A stretch of DNA of 41,836 bases from Butyrivibrio sp. (GTDB lineage: Bacteria > Bacillota_A > Clostridia > Lachnospirales > Lachnospiraceae), in contig NZ_JAILQF010000340.1 in NCBI RefSeq assembly GCF_024699075.1, forward strand, positions 1 through 41,836, read 5' to 3'. Of the stretch, positions 1 through 8,564 are shown in pieces. Below the pieces are notes generated by a model. The model made no database searches and had not been told where the DNA came from. It saw only the letters and a program-made list of their open reading frames with translations. Both the position numbers and the translations under genes were made by a program. Position 1 is the stretch's first letter, and each line of letters opens with the position of its first letter.

Positions 1-516
1 AAGGAGAATGTCAATCTGACAACTCTTGGATTTGATTCAGAAGAGTCTGATCGCTATCAGGCAATCATTACACCTATTGATATTGCTGGTGAGAGACTCG
101 GAACATTGTTCATATACAAGATGGCAGAGACATACGAAATAGATGATATTATCCTGTGTGAGTATGGAACTACAGTCGTAGGTCTTGAAATGCTTCGTGC
201 GGTTAATGAAGAGAGCGCAGAAGAGAATCGTAAGATTGCGGTTGTTAAGTCTGCGATAAGTACGTTATCTTTTTCAGAAATGGAAGCTATTGTTCATATA
301 TTTGATGAGCTTAATGGTATGGAGGGGGTTCTTGTTGCCAGCAAGATTGCGGATAGAGATGGCATAACACGCTCTGTTATTGTGAATGCACTTCGTAAAT
401 TTGAAAGCGCAGGTGTTATAGAATCCAGAAGTTCTGGAATGAAAGGAACTTATATAAAAGTTCTTAATGACGTTGTATTTGATGAAGTCAAAAAACTAAA
501 AAAAGAGTCTAAATAA
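1..516 (+). CDS. codY: CodY, GTP/branched-chain amino acid responsive repressor (5' end missing)
   Basis: The reading frame is open from base 1 to the TAA at 514-516, giving 171 residues, so only the C-terminal two thirds of the ~260-residue protein is in the window. The end carries the CodY winged helix-turn-helix, including the near-invariant block [19 protein letters not shown] and the following [10 protein letters not shown] wing. The part before it is the end of the GAF-like ligand domain and the linking helix. CodY represses many stationary-phase genes when GTP and branched-chain amino acids are plentiful; in B. subtilis it represses the fla/che operon and lies directly upstream of flgB, as here. 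The family is recognised with high certainty; the upstream start cannot be seen. Confidence 0.95.
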   Translation, partial: KENVNLTTLGFDSEESDRYQAIITPIDIAGERLGTLFIYKMAETYEIDDIILCEYGTTVVGLEMLRAVNEESAEENRKIAVVKSAISTLSFSEMEAIVHIFDELNGMEGVLVASKIADRDGITRSVIVNALRKFESAGVIESRSSGMKGTYIKVLNDVVFDEVKKLKKESK

Positions 517-555
517 ATTGAGCCTTGATAAAGTGAAATATCAAGACTTCACATT

Positions 556-720
556 GCAAGAATTCGAATTAAAATGTAGCAGGTAATGTAAAATACTTAA
601 ACATTATTCTGCAGGAATTCGAATTAAAATGTAGCAGCTAATGTAAAATACTCAAACATTATTCTGCAGGAATTTAACTTAAAATACATCAGGCAATATG
701 CAAAAGCTAAACTTTACGCT
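556..720. repeat. 55-bp tandem repeat, three copies
   Basis: Copies begin at 556, 611 and 666 with the word GCARGAAT. Copies one and two differ at only a few positions; copy three is much diverged. There are no unique spacers between copies, so this is a direct tandem duplication and not a CRISPR array. No coding frame is kept (55 is not a multiple of 3). Confidence 0.85.
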
Positions 721-803
721 GATTAATACCGAAATATAGGTAACAGCGTAAATCTTACCGGAATTAAATTTAATAAGACCGGTTTATAGTACATCAAAGA
801 ATT

Positions 804-842
804 AAGGATTTATCGCTGTTTGACGGTGATAGATCCTTTTTA
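804..842 (+). terminator. probable rho-independent terminator after codY
   Basis: AAGGATTTATCGC pairs with the downstream GGTGATAGATCCTT arm through a short loop and runs directly into a T tract. The stem has a wobble and one imperfect position. It is about 290 bases past the codY stop, so it would end a long codY trailer just before the fla promoter. Confidence 0.6.
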
Positions 843-877
843 AATGGCTAATATTGTCGCAAATACGTCAACATTAC

Positions 878-906
878 TTGCAATTTACAGATAAAACCTT
901 TATCAT
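878..906 (+). promoter_or_regulatory. candidate sigma-A promoter of the fla/che operon
   Basis: A TTGCAA (-35) at 878-883 is followed after exactly 17 bases by TATCAT (-10) at 901-906. It lies after the codY terminator and ~137 bases ahead of flgB, where the B. subtilis operon also has its sigma-A promoter. Motif match only; no start site data. Confidence 0.5.
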
Positions 907-914
907 AAATATTG

Positions 915-929
915 AATAATCAGATATTT
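915..929. promoter_or_regulatory. candidate CodY-binding box
   Basis: AATAATCAGATATTT matches 11 of 15 positions of the published CodY consensus AATTTTCWGAAAATT, including the central TCAGA. It begins 8 bases after the proposed -10 box, so bound CodY would cover the transcription start. Matches with this many mismatches occur by chance in AT-rich DNA, so the position is the main support. Confidence 0.4.
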
Positions 930-1042
930 TTTTACTCTAAATTGTCCACGGATGGGAGAAACGCAAACTGATAAGCAATAGCGGTATGTTGCAGGTTTAA
1001 TCGTTTTTAGGCCGCAGAATAAGCGGAGTAAAAGGGGTAAGC

Positions 1043-1441
1043 ATGATTAATTCCAACGCTTTCGATTATATAAATGTTCTTGATGCTACGGCAGATGCGG
1101 CATGGACCAGAAATGAGATCATAGCCAATAATATTGCCAATGCAACAACTCCCGGTTATAAAAGAGAAGATATAGATTTTGAAAATGAGCTAAGACGTGC
1201 TCTTGGCTATATGAAATATAAATCACTTGATGAAAAGGTTGAAAATCTTCGAGGAAGTGAGCTAAAAGGCAGGACTTATAAAGACAGTATCAATTATTCT
1301 TACAGACTTGATGAGAACAATGTAGATATTGAGCAGGAGAACATTGAACTTGTATCCAATCAGCTCAAGTATCAGGGCGTTATAGCAAGTCTTACATCAG
1401 AATTCCAGAACCTTTCAACAGCAATGAGATCTTCATCATAA
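1043..1441 (+). CDS. flgB: FlgB, flagellar proximal rod protein
   Basis: This 132-residue protein has the usual FlgB length. FlgB is a rod subunit at the base of the axle that joins the MS ring to the hook. The N-terminal rod motif is clear: NEIIANNIANATTPGYKRED at about 24-43, the ANNIANxxTPGYK signature of axial proteins. The C-terminal helix (NQLKYQGVIASLTSEF) is the matching coiled partner. The ATG follows an AAGGGG ribosome site. It is the first gene of the operon, with flgC 32 bases downstream. Confidence 0.95.
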   Translation: MINSNAFDYINVLDATADAAWTRNEIIANNIANATTPGYKREDIDFENELRRALGYMKYKSLDEKVENLRGSELKGRTYKDSINYSYRLDENNVDIEQENIELVSNQLKYQGVIASLTSEFQNLSTAMRSSS

Positions 1442-1473
1442 TTTCTGGTCATCAGGACAGAAAGGAATAAGAT

Positions 1474-1923
1474 ATGAGTTTATTTACATCGTTTGATATC
1501 AATGGATCAGGTCTTACAGCTCAGAGGTTCCGTATGGATATTATCTCTGAGAATATAGCCAATGCAAACACGACTCGTGATGAAGACGGCGATCCTTATG
1601 TGCGTAAGGTTGTAACTTTTTCTGAAAAAGGTACGCAGACTCCTTTTTCAAAAATCCTTAATCAAAGACTTGATAACTACTCGGGTAAGGGTGTTAAAGT
1701 CACTACTGTTCAGGAAGATACGAAGACTCAGATGAACATCGTGTATGATCCTTCTCATCCTGATGCAGACGAAGACGGATATGTTACATATCCTAACGTA
1801 AATATAGTTACAGAGATGACTAATCTTATCGACGCAAGTAATGCTTACCAGGCTAATGCTACAGCTTTTAATGCGAGCAAGCAGATTGCACAGATGGGAC
1901 TTACAATGGGACAGGGAGGCTGA
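1474..1923 (+). CDS. flgC: FlgC, flagellar proximal rod protein
   Basis: The protein has 149 residues, the typical FlgC size. It forms part of the proximal rod with FlgB and FlgF/G-type proteins. The N-terminus shows the axial-protein motif MDIISENIANANT at about 22-34, and the C-terminus has the conserved YPNVNIVTEMTNLIDASNAY helix found in rod and hook proteins. A GAAAGGAA ribosome site precedes the ATG. It lies between flgB and fliE in the standard order. About 137 bases follow before fliE, holding only a weak small hairpin near 1934-1946. Confidence 0.95.
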   Translation: MSLFTSFDINGSGLTAQRFRMDIISENIANANTTRDEDGDPYVRKVVTFSEKGTQTPFSKILNQRLDNYSGKGVKVTTVQEDTKTQMNIVYDPSHPDADEDGYVTYPNVNIVTEMTNLIDASNAYQANATAFNASKQIAQMGLTMGQGG

Positions 1924-2060
1924 TAAGCTTTTAGCTTTGATGCAAAGTTTTATCAAGAATGTCGCGGCATTTTTGATCGGGTTTTATTTCGGGTAAAAAA
2001 AACTATTGTTCGGGGCAGTGCATGGGAAAAGGCTGTTTTTTCCCAAAAAGGAGAGGGCTG

Positions 2061-2393
2061 ATGGCTGATATTTCTACTCTTACCAATGTTTCTTCGGGTG
2101 CGATAAGGAATGCCGAAAAGGCAACGAGTAATGTTACGAACCCGGTGGGCAAAGTCGACGAACGTAATACTTTTTCTAAAATACTATCTTCCACAATTGA
2201 TAACATCAATACTACCAATGCTTATCTTTCTGATGCTGAAAATGCAGAGATAGAGTGGGCGCTTGGCCAGTCTGATAATACTCATGATCTGACGATAGCA
2301 CTAAACAAGGCTCAGACAGCACTTCAATATACTGTTGCTATAAGGGACAGAGTCCTAACAGCTTACAACCAGCTTATGCAGATGCAGTTCTAA
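2061..2393 (+). CDS. fliE: FliE, hook-basal body adapter protein
   Basis: FliE joins the MS ring (FliF) to the rod and is an early export substrate. The ATG at 2061 is chosen because AAAAAGGAGAGG sits just upstream, giving 110 residues, normal for FliE; an upstream in-frame ATG at 2022 lacks such a site. The conserved C-terminal half is visible: NTHDLTIALNKAQTALQYTV and the final AYNQLMQMQF. The last two codons and the stop (CAGTTCTAA) also form the start of a 41-bp repeat that is then copied three more times downstream. Confidence 0.93.
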   Translation: MADISTLTNVSSGAIRNAEKATSNVTNPVGKVDERNTFSKILSSTIDNINTTNAYLSDAENAEIEWALGQSDNTHDLTIALNKAQTALQYTVAIRDRVLTAYNQLMQMQF

Positions 2394-2548
2394 TACAATC
2401 TGACTACACTGGATATTTACAAAGACAGTTCTAGTACATTCAGACTACATAGGATATTTACAAAGACAGTTCTAAAATATTCAGACTACACAGGATATTT
2501 ACAAAGACAGTTCTAATACATTCAGACTACACCGGATATTTATAAAAT
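2385..2548. repeat. 41-bp tandem repeat, four copies, beginning inside fliE
   Basis: Copies start at 2385, 2426, 2467 and 2508, each opening with CAGTTCTA and continuing with a shared GACTACA-GGATATTTA core. The first copy contains the final Gln-Phe codons and stop of fliE; the other three lie in the spacer. Copies differ at a handful of sites. No intervening spacers, so not CRISPR. Confidence 0.9.
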
Positions 2549-2725
2549 TACAATTCACGGCTTATGGGAGCCTGTGCATACAATAGGATAAAAAGTAAGG
2601 ATTCTTATGTAAATTGCAGAAGTACGTATTGAACTAGTATATGCGTAGACTATAAGTGGTTTACTTTTGGGACAAAGAATCTTTTTGCAGAACTTTTTAT
2701 CTCTATACTCAGAGGGGAGGTAAGT
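2394..2725. other. fliE-fliF spacer
   Basis: Half of this 332-base spacer is the 41-bp repeat. After it comes a short hairpin (CACGGCT...AGCCTGTG with one bulged base, 2556-2576) with no T run, then AT-rich sequence and the fliF ribosome site. I see no gene and no convincing promoter. Confidence 0.6.
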
Positions 2726-4354
2726 ATGCAGGAAAGATTGAAAGCTATTCTCGACAGGATCAAAGAGTGGTGGAACCGTTTTACCACCAAGCAAAAGACG
2801 ATGATTGTTGCTGTAAGTGCTGGCGCGCTTGTCACACTTGCAATTCTTATAATGGTCTTCTCGCAGCCTAAATACGTGATACTTGTCACGGCGGATGATA
2901 CTGCTCAGGCTGCAGAGATAAGAGATCTTCTTGAGGAAAATTCTGTAAATTATCAGTTGTCAGAAGATGCTCTTGTATTCAGGGTTCGTGAAGCGGACCA
3001 GCAGAATGCGAGACTTCTTCTTGCTGCTAACGGAGTTCAGGCTGACGACTATACAATTGATAATGTTACTGATTCAAGCTTTACCACCACAGAATCTGAC
3101 AAGCAGAAGAAATATGTAACCTATATGGAAAAAAAGCTTGAGAAAGATCTGGCATCCATCGAGACCATAAACTGGGCAAGAGTTACTCTTCATGTGCCTG
3201 AAGACGATGGAACGCTTCTTGCTTCTCAGGAATCATCCACTGCAAGTATTCTTGTGGAATTAGAGGACCCTGAGAATTTTACGGAAGACAATGCGGCTTT
3301 TATAGCCAAGATCATAGCTGCGGCCCTTGGTAATGAGAATACAGAAGGAATTGTTATCATAGACAGCCTTGGAAACATGCTTTATGCAGGTGAGGATCAG
3401 ACAAGCATCGGTATTGCATCTTCACAGCTTACACTTAAGCAAAAAGCTGAAGCGTCTGTAAGAGGAGCTGTAAGAAGTGTAATACTCGGAACCAATCTCT
3501 ATGACAATGTTGAAGTTGGAACTAATCTTGCAATGGATTTTTCTACAATAGATGATACCGTTCATACCTATACACCTGTAGATGGCGGTTCTCAAGGTGT
3601 TCTCAGTTCACAAAGGACGTATTCATCAGAATCAAGTGGCGGAGAAACCGGAGTTCCCGGAACAGATACTAACGATGATACAACTTATGTAACAGAGGAT
3701 ACCGAGAATTACTCACAGTCAGTATCGGAAGAAGAGTTCAATTATCTTCCAAATGAGAGGATCACTACTACAAATACTCCACCTGGATCAATTGATTATG
3801 AAAATTCATCAGTTTCTGTATCAGCTATTAATTACGTAGTCATGAACGAAGATGACTATAAGGCAGAAGATCATGATGGTATGACCTGGAATGAATATAA
3901 GCTTGCAAACACTTCTCCAGTAGATGTCACAGAGACAATAGATGCAGCTACTCTTGCAAGACTTCAGAATCTTGTAGCCAATGCAACGGGTATTGATACT
4001 GAAAATATCACAGTAGGACTTTTTGAACAGAACGTATATTTTGACAGCGAAGGATTTAATGTAAGTCTTACAGACCTCCTTCAGATAATCCTGATCCTTG
4101 TGATACTCGCTCTTCTTGCATTCGTTATTATCAGAAGCCTTCGCTCTGAGCGTCAGGAAGAGGTTGAAGATGAGCCTGAAGAACTTTCGGTTGAACAGCT
4201 TCTTGAATCACAGCCCGAAGAAGCAGAAGCTCTTGAGAATATCGAAATGGATGAGGGATCTGAAACCAAGCATCTTATCGAAGAATTCGTCGAGCAGAAT
4301 CCTGAAGCAGCTGCAAACCTTCTTCGTAACTGGCTAAATGATGATTATGCTTGA
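2726..4354 (+). CDS. fliF: FliF, flagellar MS-ring protein
   Basis: FliF builds the membrane-embedded MS ring that houses the export gate and carries the rod and C-ring. The 542-residue protein has a first membrane helix at about 26-45, then the YscJ/FliF ring-building domain (RBM1 starts KYVILVTADDTAQAAEIRDL at ~49). A long Ser/Thr/Asp-rich stretch (~285-350) matches the beta-collar insertion. A second membrane helix lies at ~450-470, and the C-terminal tail (~505-542, ending AAANLLRNWLNDDY) is the FliG-binding segment. A strong AGGGGAGG ribosome site precedes the ATG. Confidence 0.96.
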   Translation: MQERLKAILDRIKEWWNRFTTKQKTMIVAVSAGALVTLAILIMVFSQPKYVILVTADDTAQAAEIRDLLEENSVNYQLSEDALVFRVREADQQNARLLLAANGVQADDYTIDNVTDSSFTTTESDKQKKYVTYMEKKLEKDLASIETINWARVTLHVPEDDGTLLASQESSTASILVELEDPENFTEDNAAFIAKIIAAALGNENTEGIVIIDSLGNMLYAGEDQTSIGIASSQLTLKQKAEASVRGAVRSVILGTNLYDNVEVGTNLAMDFSTIDDTVHTYTPVDGGSQGVLSSQRTYSSESSGGETGVPGTDTNDDTTYVTEDTENYSQSVSEEEFNYLPNERITTTNTPPGSIDYENSSVSVSAINYVVMNEDDYKAEDHDGMTWNEYKLANTSPVDVTETIDAATLARLQNLVANATGIDTENITVGLFEQNVYFDSEGFNVSLTDLLQIILILVILALLAFVIIRSLRSERQEEVEDEPEELSVEQLLESQPEEAEALENIEMDEGSETKHLIEEFVEQNPEAAANLLRNWLNDDYA

Positions 4355-4417
4355 TGTAATGGCATGAAAACATTTATTAACTGCCTATGGTAATCAAATT
4401 GCTAGGGAAGGGACTTG

Positions 4418-4440
4418 GTTACATGTGCGAAGTCTGTAAC
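4418..4440. other. small hairpin in fliF-fliG spacer
   Basis: GTTACA and TGTAAC are separated by 11 bases and followed within 10 bases by a run of six T. It resembles a weak terminator or RNA stem ahead of fliG. The same GTTACA/TGTAAC arms recur in the cheC leader, perhaps by chance. Confidence 0.3.
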
Positions 4441-4478
4441 ATAAATATTTTTTGACAAAAAATAATGGGAGAATACTT

Positions 4479-5531
4479 ATGGCTGAAGAAGATGAAGTAA
4501 TGTCTGGACCACCACCGGCGGTGAATCTAACAGAGAATCTGACAGGAACGCAAAAGGCAGCAATTCTTCTTATTGCACTTGGGCCTGAGAAGTCGTCGCT
4601 TATTTTTAAATACCTGAAGGAAGAGGAGATTGAGGAGCTCACTCTTGAAATTGCAAATACAAGGTCTGTAAGTTCTGAGATCAAAGAGGCTGTTATCAAT
4701 GATTTCTATGGCGTATGTCTTGCCCAGCAGTACATTGCTGAAGGCGGTATCACATATGCTAAGGAACTTCTTGAAAAAGCCCTTGGTGAAGACAAGGCTA
4801 TGGATGTTATCAGTAAGTTGACAGCTTCCCTGCAGGTTAAGCCTTTTGAATTTATCAGAAAGACGGATCCTTCACAGATACTTACGTTTATACAGGATGA
4901 GCATCCCCAGACTATAGCACTTATTTTGTCCTATATGTCTCCTGCACAAAGCTCTCAGATCCTGGGCGCTCTTACACCTGACAGACAGGCTGATGTAGCC
5001 AAGAGGATAGCTACTATGGATAGAACAAGTCCTGATACTATTAAAGATGTCGAAAAAGTACTGGAGACCAAGCTTTCATCGCTTGTTAACCAGGATTACA
5101 CTATCATCGGCGGTGTCGATGCTGTTGTTGAGATCCTCAATACAGTTGATCGTCAGACAGAAAAGCATATCATGGAGACTCTGGAAATCGAAGAGCCCGA
5201 GCTTGCTGATGAAATCCGTAAGAAGATGTTCGTATTCGAAGATATCCTTATGCTGGATGATCGTTCCATTCAGAGAGTTCTTCGAGATGTTGATAACTCT
5301 GATCTGTCCCTTGCTTGTAAGGGTGCTAATGAACAGGTTCAGACTGCAATATTCAACAACCTTTCAAAGCGTCTTGCTGTCATGATCAAGGAAGATATGG
5401 ACTTTATGGGACCTGTTCGTATGAAGGATGTTGAAGAAGCACAGCAGAAGATCGTTAACATTATCAGAAAACTTGAGGATTCTGGCGAAATTGTAATCTC
5501 CAGAGGCGGAGGTGATGAGATAGTTGTCTAA
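4479..5531 (+). CDS. fliG: FliG, flagellar motor switch protein
   Basis: FliG forms the upper C-ring, binds FliF through its N-terminus and receives torque from MotA through its C-terminus. From the ATG at 4479 (GGGAGA seven bases upstream) it has 350 residues, a normal length; a TTG nine codons earlier is less likely. The EHPQ motif is at 141-144 within the armadillo-like middle domain. The C-terminal torque helix with charged residues lies around FVFEDILMLDDRSIQRVLR. The 3' end overlaps fliH by 8 bases, indicating coupled translation. Confidence 0.96.
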   Translation: MAEEDEVMSGPPPAVNLTENLTGTQKAAILLIALGPEKSSLIFKYLKEEEIEELTLEIANTRSVSSEIKEAVINDFYGVCLAQQYIAEGGITYAKELLEKALGEDKAMDVISKLTASLQVKPFEFIRKTDPSQILTFIQDEHPQTIALILSYMSPAQSSQILGALTPDRQADVAKRIATMDRTSPDTIKDVEKVLETKLSSLVNQDYTIIGGVDAVVEILNTVDRQTEKHIMETLEIEEPELADEIRKKMFVFEDILMLDDRSIQRVLRDVDNSDLSLACKGANEQVQTAIFNNLSKRLAVMIKEDMDFMGPVRMKDVEEAQQKIVNIIRKLEDSGEIVISRGGGDEIVV

Positions 5532-6495
5532 TCTTGTAAAAGGCATGTGGGTTACTCTTGATAGTGAAGATACAAGAGTGATCGATAATAATGAGCTATC
5601 AGATCTGAAGATCCAGGAATCTTATGAAGAGGAAATGAGGCGTCGTGCCAGACTGAATGCCCAGATGCAGGAAGAAAACAGCGCAGACGAAATGTATGAG
5701 CCTCAGTTCAACGAAGGACTGGATGCAGAACAGCTTGACAGACTTATGGAAGATCAGGAGGGCATGGATGGCATGCCCTCTGAGATGAGTTTGTCTGATT
5801 TTGACACAAATGAAGGAATGATGCAGGATCAGGCTTCTATGAATCAGATGCAGGGAGGCGCAGGTTATAATGACCCTGGCGCTATTCCTGCCAGTGTTCA
5901 AAAGGATGTTGATCAGATCCTTGATGATGCCCAGATCCAGGCCAATCAGATAGTTGCGGATGCAAGAGCCCAGGCTGAGCAGATCATCAATGAGGCAAGA
6001 GATGAAGGTCACAGGCAAGGCTATGATGAAGGTTATCAGGAAGGCCTTAGTAAGTCCGAAGACAAGGTTCAAAAGACTATCAAGAAAAAAGAAAAAGAGC
6101 TTGATACAAGGTACGAGCGCATGGTTCAGTCAATAGAGCCTGAAATGGTAGATACACTGACAAGAATCTATGAGCATGTTTTTAACGTATCCTTTAAGGA
6201 TGATAAAGAGATAATTCTTCACCTTTTACAGACATCACTATCAAGAATTGAATCAAGCGGAAGTCTTCTTATACACATATCACCGGATGATTATGACATG
6301 ATAACAGATGCCAAGGATCAGCTGATGCAAAATGTCGTAAGTCCTGATACGGCGCTTGAACTTGTAGAAGATCCTACACTTAAGGAAAATGAGTGTATTA
6401 TCGAAACAGATGGTGGCATCTTTGACTGCAGCGTTGGTGTAGAACTGGAAGAACTTGGAAGAAAGATTAAATTATTATCTTTTGACAGAAGATAA
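5524..6495 (+). CDS. fliH: FliH, regulator of the flagellar export ATPase
   Basis: FliH binds FliI and docks it to the C-ring, controlling the export ATPase. I chose the TTG at 5524: GGAGGTG lies nine bases upstream, and the resulting start MSNLVKG resembles other Firmicute FliH proteins. It has 323 residues, longer than usual because of an acidic, Gln/Met-rich N-terminal region (~35-125). Diagnostic features are Ala/Gln-rich coiled coil at ~125-160 followed by a GxxxGxxxGxxxG run at ~162-174. The C-terminal half matches the FliH/HrpE fold in general character. It overlaps fliG by 8 bases. Confidence 0.88.
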   Translation: MSNLVKGMWVTLDSEDTRVIDNNELSDLKIQESYEEEMRRRARLNAQMQEENSADEMYEPQFNEGLDAEQLDRLMEDQEGMDGMPSEMSLSDFDTNEGMMQDQASMNQMQGGAGYNDPGAIPASVQKDVDQILDDAQIQANQIVADARAQAEQIINEARDEGHRQGYDEGYQEGLSKSEDKVQKTIKKKEKELDTRYERMVQSIEPEMVDTLTRIYEHVFNVSFKDDKEIILHLLQTSLSRIESSGSLLIHISPDDYDMITDAKDQLMQNVVSPDTALELVEDPTLKENECIIETDGGIFDCSVGVELEELGRKIKLLSFDRR

Positions 6496-6526
6496 TTATG
6501 CATATATCGGTTCTGGCTGCAATTAT

Positions 6527-6583
6527 ATCCTGTAATAATCCTGCAATGATAATCTTGTAATAATGATCTTGTAATAATGATCC
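6527..6583. repeat. 11-14 bp tandem micro-repeats before fliI
   Basis: The words ATCCTGTAATA, ATCCTGCAATGATA, ATCTTGTAATAATG and ATCTTGTAATAATG follow each other directly, the last two being identical 14-mers. They fill much of the 107-base fliH-fliI spacer just before the ribosome site. Confidence 0.75.
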
Positions 6584-6602
6584 GGTCTGTTGGAGATGAC
6601 TT

Positions 6603-7973
6603 ATGGCGAGTGGACTTATAGATTATAGCAGATACAAGAAACTTGAGACTCAGACCTTTTACAGAACAAGAGGAAAGGTCATAAATATCGTCGGTCTTAC
6701 AATCGAGTCTGCGGGACCCGATGCGAAGATGGGCGATATTTGTTACATATATCCTAAGCAAAAAGGTGATGAGTCACCTGTTAAATATTCAGGAAAGCCT
6801 ACTATGGCGGAAGTTGTAGGCTTTGCAAATGGAAGAGTCCAGCTCATGCCCTATGAGAATACAAGTGGCATAGGAAGCGGATCGATTGTGGAAAATACTG
6901 AGTCGCCCCTTAGAGTAAATGTTGGAGACGGCCTTCTTGGGCAGACTCTGGACGGACTTGGAAGGATTGATGGAACAAGCTATGGCCAGGGACATGTTCT
7001 TGAAAACGGTATTTCGTATTCTGTTGAGAATCAGCCTCCGGATCCCATGTCCAGAGACCCGATATCAGACGTTCTTCCTCTTGGAGTCAAGGCAGTTGAC
7101 GGACTTCTTACAGTAGGAAAGGGACAGCGTATTGGAATATTTGCAGGTTCCGGTGTCGGAAAATCTACTCTTCTTGGTATGTTTGCCCGTAATACTAAAG
7201 CCGATATAAATGTAATAGCACTTATAGGAGAGCGAGGAAGAGAGGTTCGAGAATTCATAGAAAGAGACCTTGGAGAAGAAGGTGTTCAAAGGTCTGTAGT
7301 TATAGTTGCAACATCTGATAAGCCTGCTCTTGAAAGAGTCAAGGCTGCAAAAACAGCTACATCCATAGCTGAATATTTCAGGGACCAGGGTAAAGATGTG
7401 CTTCTTATGATGGATTCACTGACACGTTTTTCAATGGCACAAAGAGAAATAGGTCTTGCAAGCGGTGAGCCGCCTGTATCAAGAGGTTATCCGCCGTCCG
7501 TATATGCAGAAATGCCAAAGCTCTTAGAGCGTGCAGGAAGATCTTCAAAAGGCTCTATAACAGGGCTTTATACAGTTCTTGTAGATGGTGATGATTTTAA
7601 TGAGCCTATTACTGATACGGCCAGATCTATTCTTGACGGACATATAGTACTTAACAGAAAGCTTGCGCAGAAGAATCATTATCCGGCGATTGATGTACTT
7701 CAGAGTATCTCCAGATGTATGTCTGCTATAGCATCTCCTGAGCAGAAGCGCTCTGCAGGACGATTCAAGAATGTCATGGCAACCTATAATGATGCTGAAG
7801 ACCTGATTAATATAGGTGCTTACAGGAAAGGTGCCAACAAAAATATTGATTATGCTATTGATAAAATAGATGCGGTCAATGCCTTTTTACTTCAATCAAC
7901 GGAAGAGAAGTTCACCTTTGAGGAAATAATTGAGCAGCTTGAAGAACTTTTTCCTGATGAACCCAAGAAATAA
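6603..7973 (+). CDS. fliI: FliI, flagellar type III export ATPase
   Basis: FliI hydrolyses ATP at the cytoplasmic entrance of the export gate to help unfold and deliver substrates. The 456-residue length is typical. The Walker A loop GSGVGKST is at 182-189, and the Walker B region DVLLMMDSLTRF is near 265-276. The following ATPase signature PPSVYAEMPKLLERAG is also present. The F1-beta-like fold continues to the end, and the C-terminal helices look complete. GGAGATGA precedes the ATG. fliJ follows after 53 bases. Confidence 0.97.
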   Translation: MASGLIDYSRYKKLETQTFYRTRGKVINIVGLTIESAGPDAKMGDICYIYPKQKGDESPVKYSGKPTMAEVVGFANGRVQLMPYENTSGIGSGSIVENTESPLRVNVGDGLLGQTLDGLGRIDGTSYGQGHVLENGISYSVENQPPDPMSRDPISDVLPLGVKAVDGLLTVGKGQRIGIFAGSGVGKSTLLGMFARNTKADINVIALIGERGREVREFIERDLGEEGVQRSVVIVATSDKPALERVKAAKTATSIAEYFRDQGKDVLLMMDSLTRFSMAQREIGLASGEPPVSRGYPPSVYAEMPKLLERAGRSSKGSITGLYTVLVDGDDFNEPITDTARSILDGHIVLNRKLAQKNHYPAIDVLQSISRCMSAIASPEQKRSAGRFKNVMATYNDAEDLINIGAYRKGANKNIDYAIDKIDAVNAFLLQSTEEKFTFEEIIEQLEELFPDEPKK

Positions 7974-8026
7974 CTTCTAAGCCTAAGTGTACTTGAGTAA
8001 AGCAAAGAAATGATCAGGAGGCGCTA

Positions 8027-8485
8027 TTGGCTAAGTTTGTATATAGGATGCAGAGTGTCCTCAATTTAAAGATCAAAACTGAAAATCAGTCCAAGATGGA
8101 GTTTGGAACTGCCCAGATGCATCTCAATGAAGAGCTTGATAAGCTAGATCTTTTGAAAAAACGTCTTGAGGATTATCTAAGAGAAGGCGAGGAACTTCAA
8201 AAAAGTAAGCTTAATGTAAACGAGATTCTCTTTAATGGCAATGCCGTAGAAAATGTAAAGGCGCAGATAGAAGATCAGAAAGTAAATGTTGAGAAAGCTG
8301 AAAAGGTTGTAGACGAAGCAAGGTTAAAACTCTCCAAAGATATGCAGGAACGTAAGATGCAGGAAACTCTTCGCGACAGGGCTTTCCAGGAATATATTCA
8401 GGAGGAAAAAGACGCTGAGTTTAAGGAAAGCGATCAAAGGACCAGCTTTACATACGGCCAGCGTATAAACCAGAACAGGCAATAA
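8027..8485 (+). CDS. fliJ: FliJ, export apparatus chaperone/stalk
   Basis: The 152-residue protein is almost all charged coiled coil, the hallmark of FliJ, which inserts like a gamma-subunit stalk into the FliI ring and links it to FlhA. The N-terminus AKFVYRMQSVLNLKIKTENQ matches FliJ proteins of Firmicutes (F-x-Y-R-x-x-x-V-L-x-x-K). Translation starts at TTG 8027 behind AGGAGG six bases upstream. Sequence conservation is low in this family, so the position immediately after fliI is part of the argument. Confidence 0.88.
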   Translation: MAKFVYRMQSVLNLKIKTENQSKMEFGTAQMHLNEELDKLDLLKKRLEDYLREGEELQKSKLNVNEILFNGNAVENVKAQIEDQKVNVEKAEKVVDEARLKLSKDMQERKMQETLRDRAFQEYIQEEKDAEFKESDQRTSFTYGQRINQNRQ

Positions 8486-8564
8486 AGTTATATTAGTTGA
8501 ATTGTTAACCGGATATGTTTAGATATAGCATCTAACAGAGCTATAAGAATAAAAGAGGGATTTT

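Larger units (their letters stand above)
517..1042. other. codY-flgB spacer, regulatory region
   Basis: No credible gene is seen in these 526 bases. A small inverted repeat (524-530 with 539-545) follows the codY stop. Then come three 55-bp tandem repeats, a terminator-like hairpin (804-842), a sigma-A type promoter (878-906) and a CodY-box-like sequence (915-929). All are listed separately. Confidence 0.7.

Noticed and set aside
556..720. Possible CRISPR array
   Set aside because: Units abut directly without unique spacers and no cas gene is present; the same holds for 2385-2548 and 11961-12069.
4452..4478. TTG start adding nine codons to fliG
   Set aside because: No ribosome site precedes it, while GGGAGA is well placed before the ATG at 4479.
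7199..7206. GCCGATAT, a perfect sigma-D -10 word inside fliI
   Set aside because: No TAAA lies 13-17 bases upstream, and it encodes conserved FliI residues.
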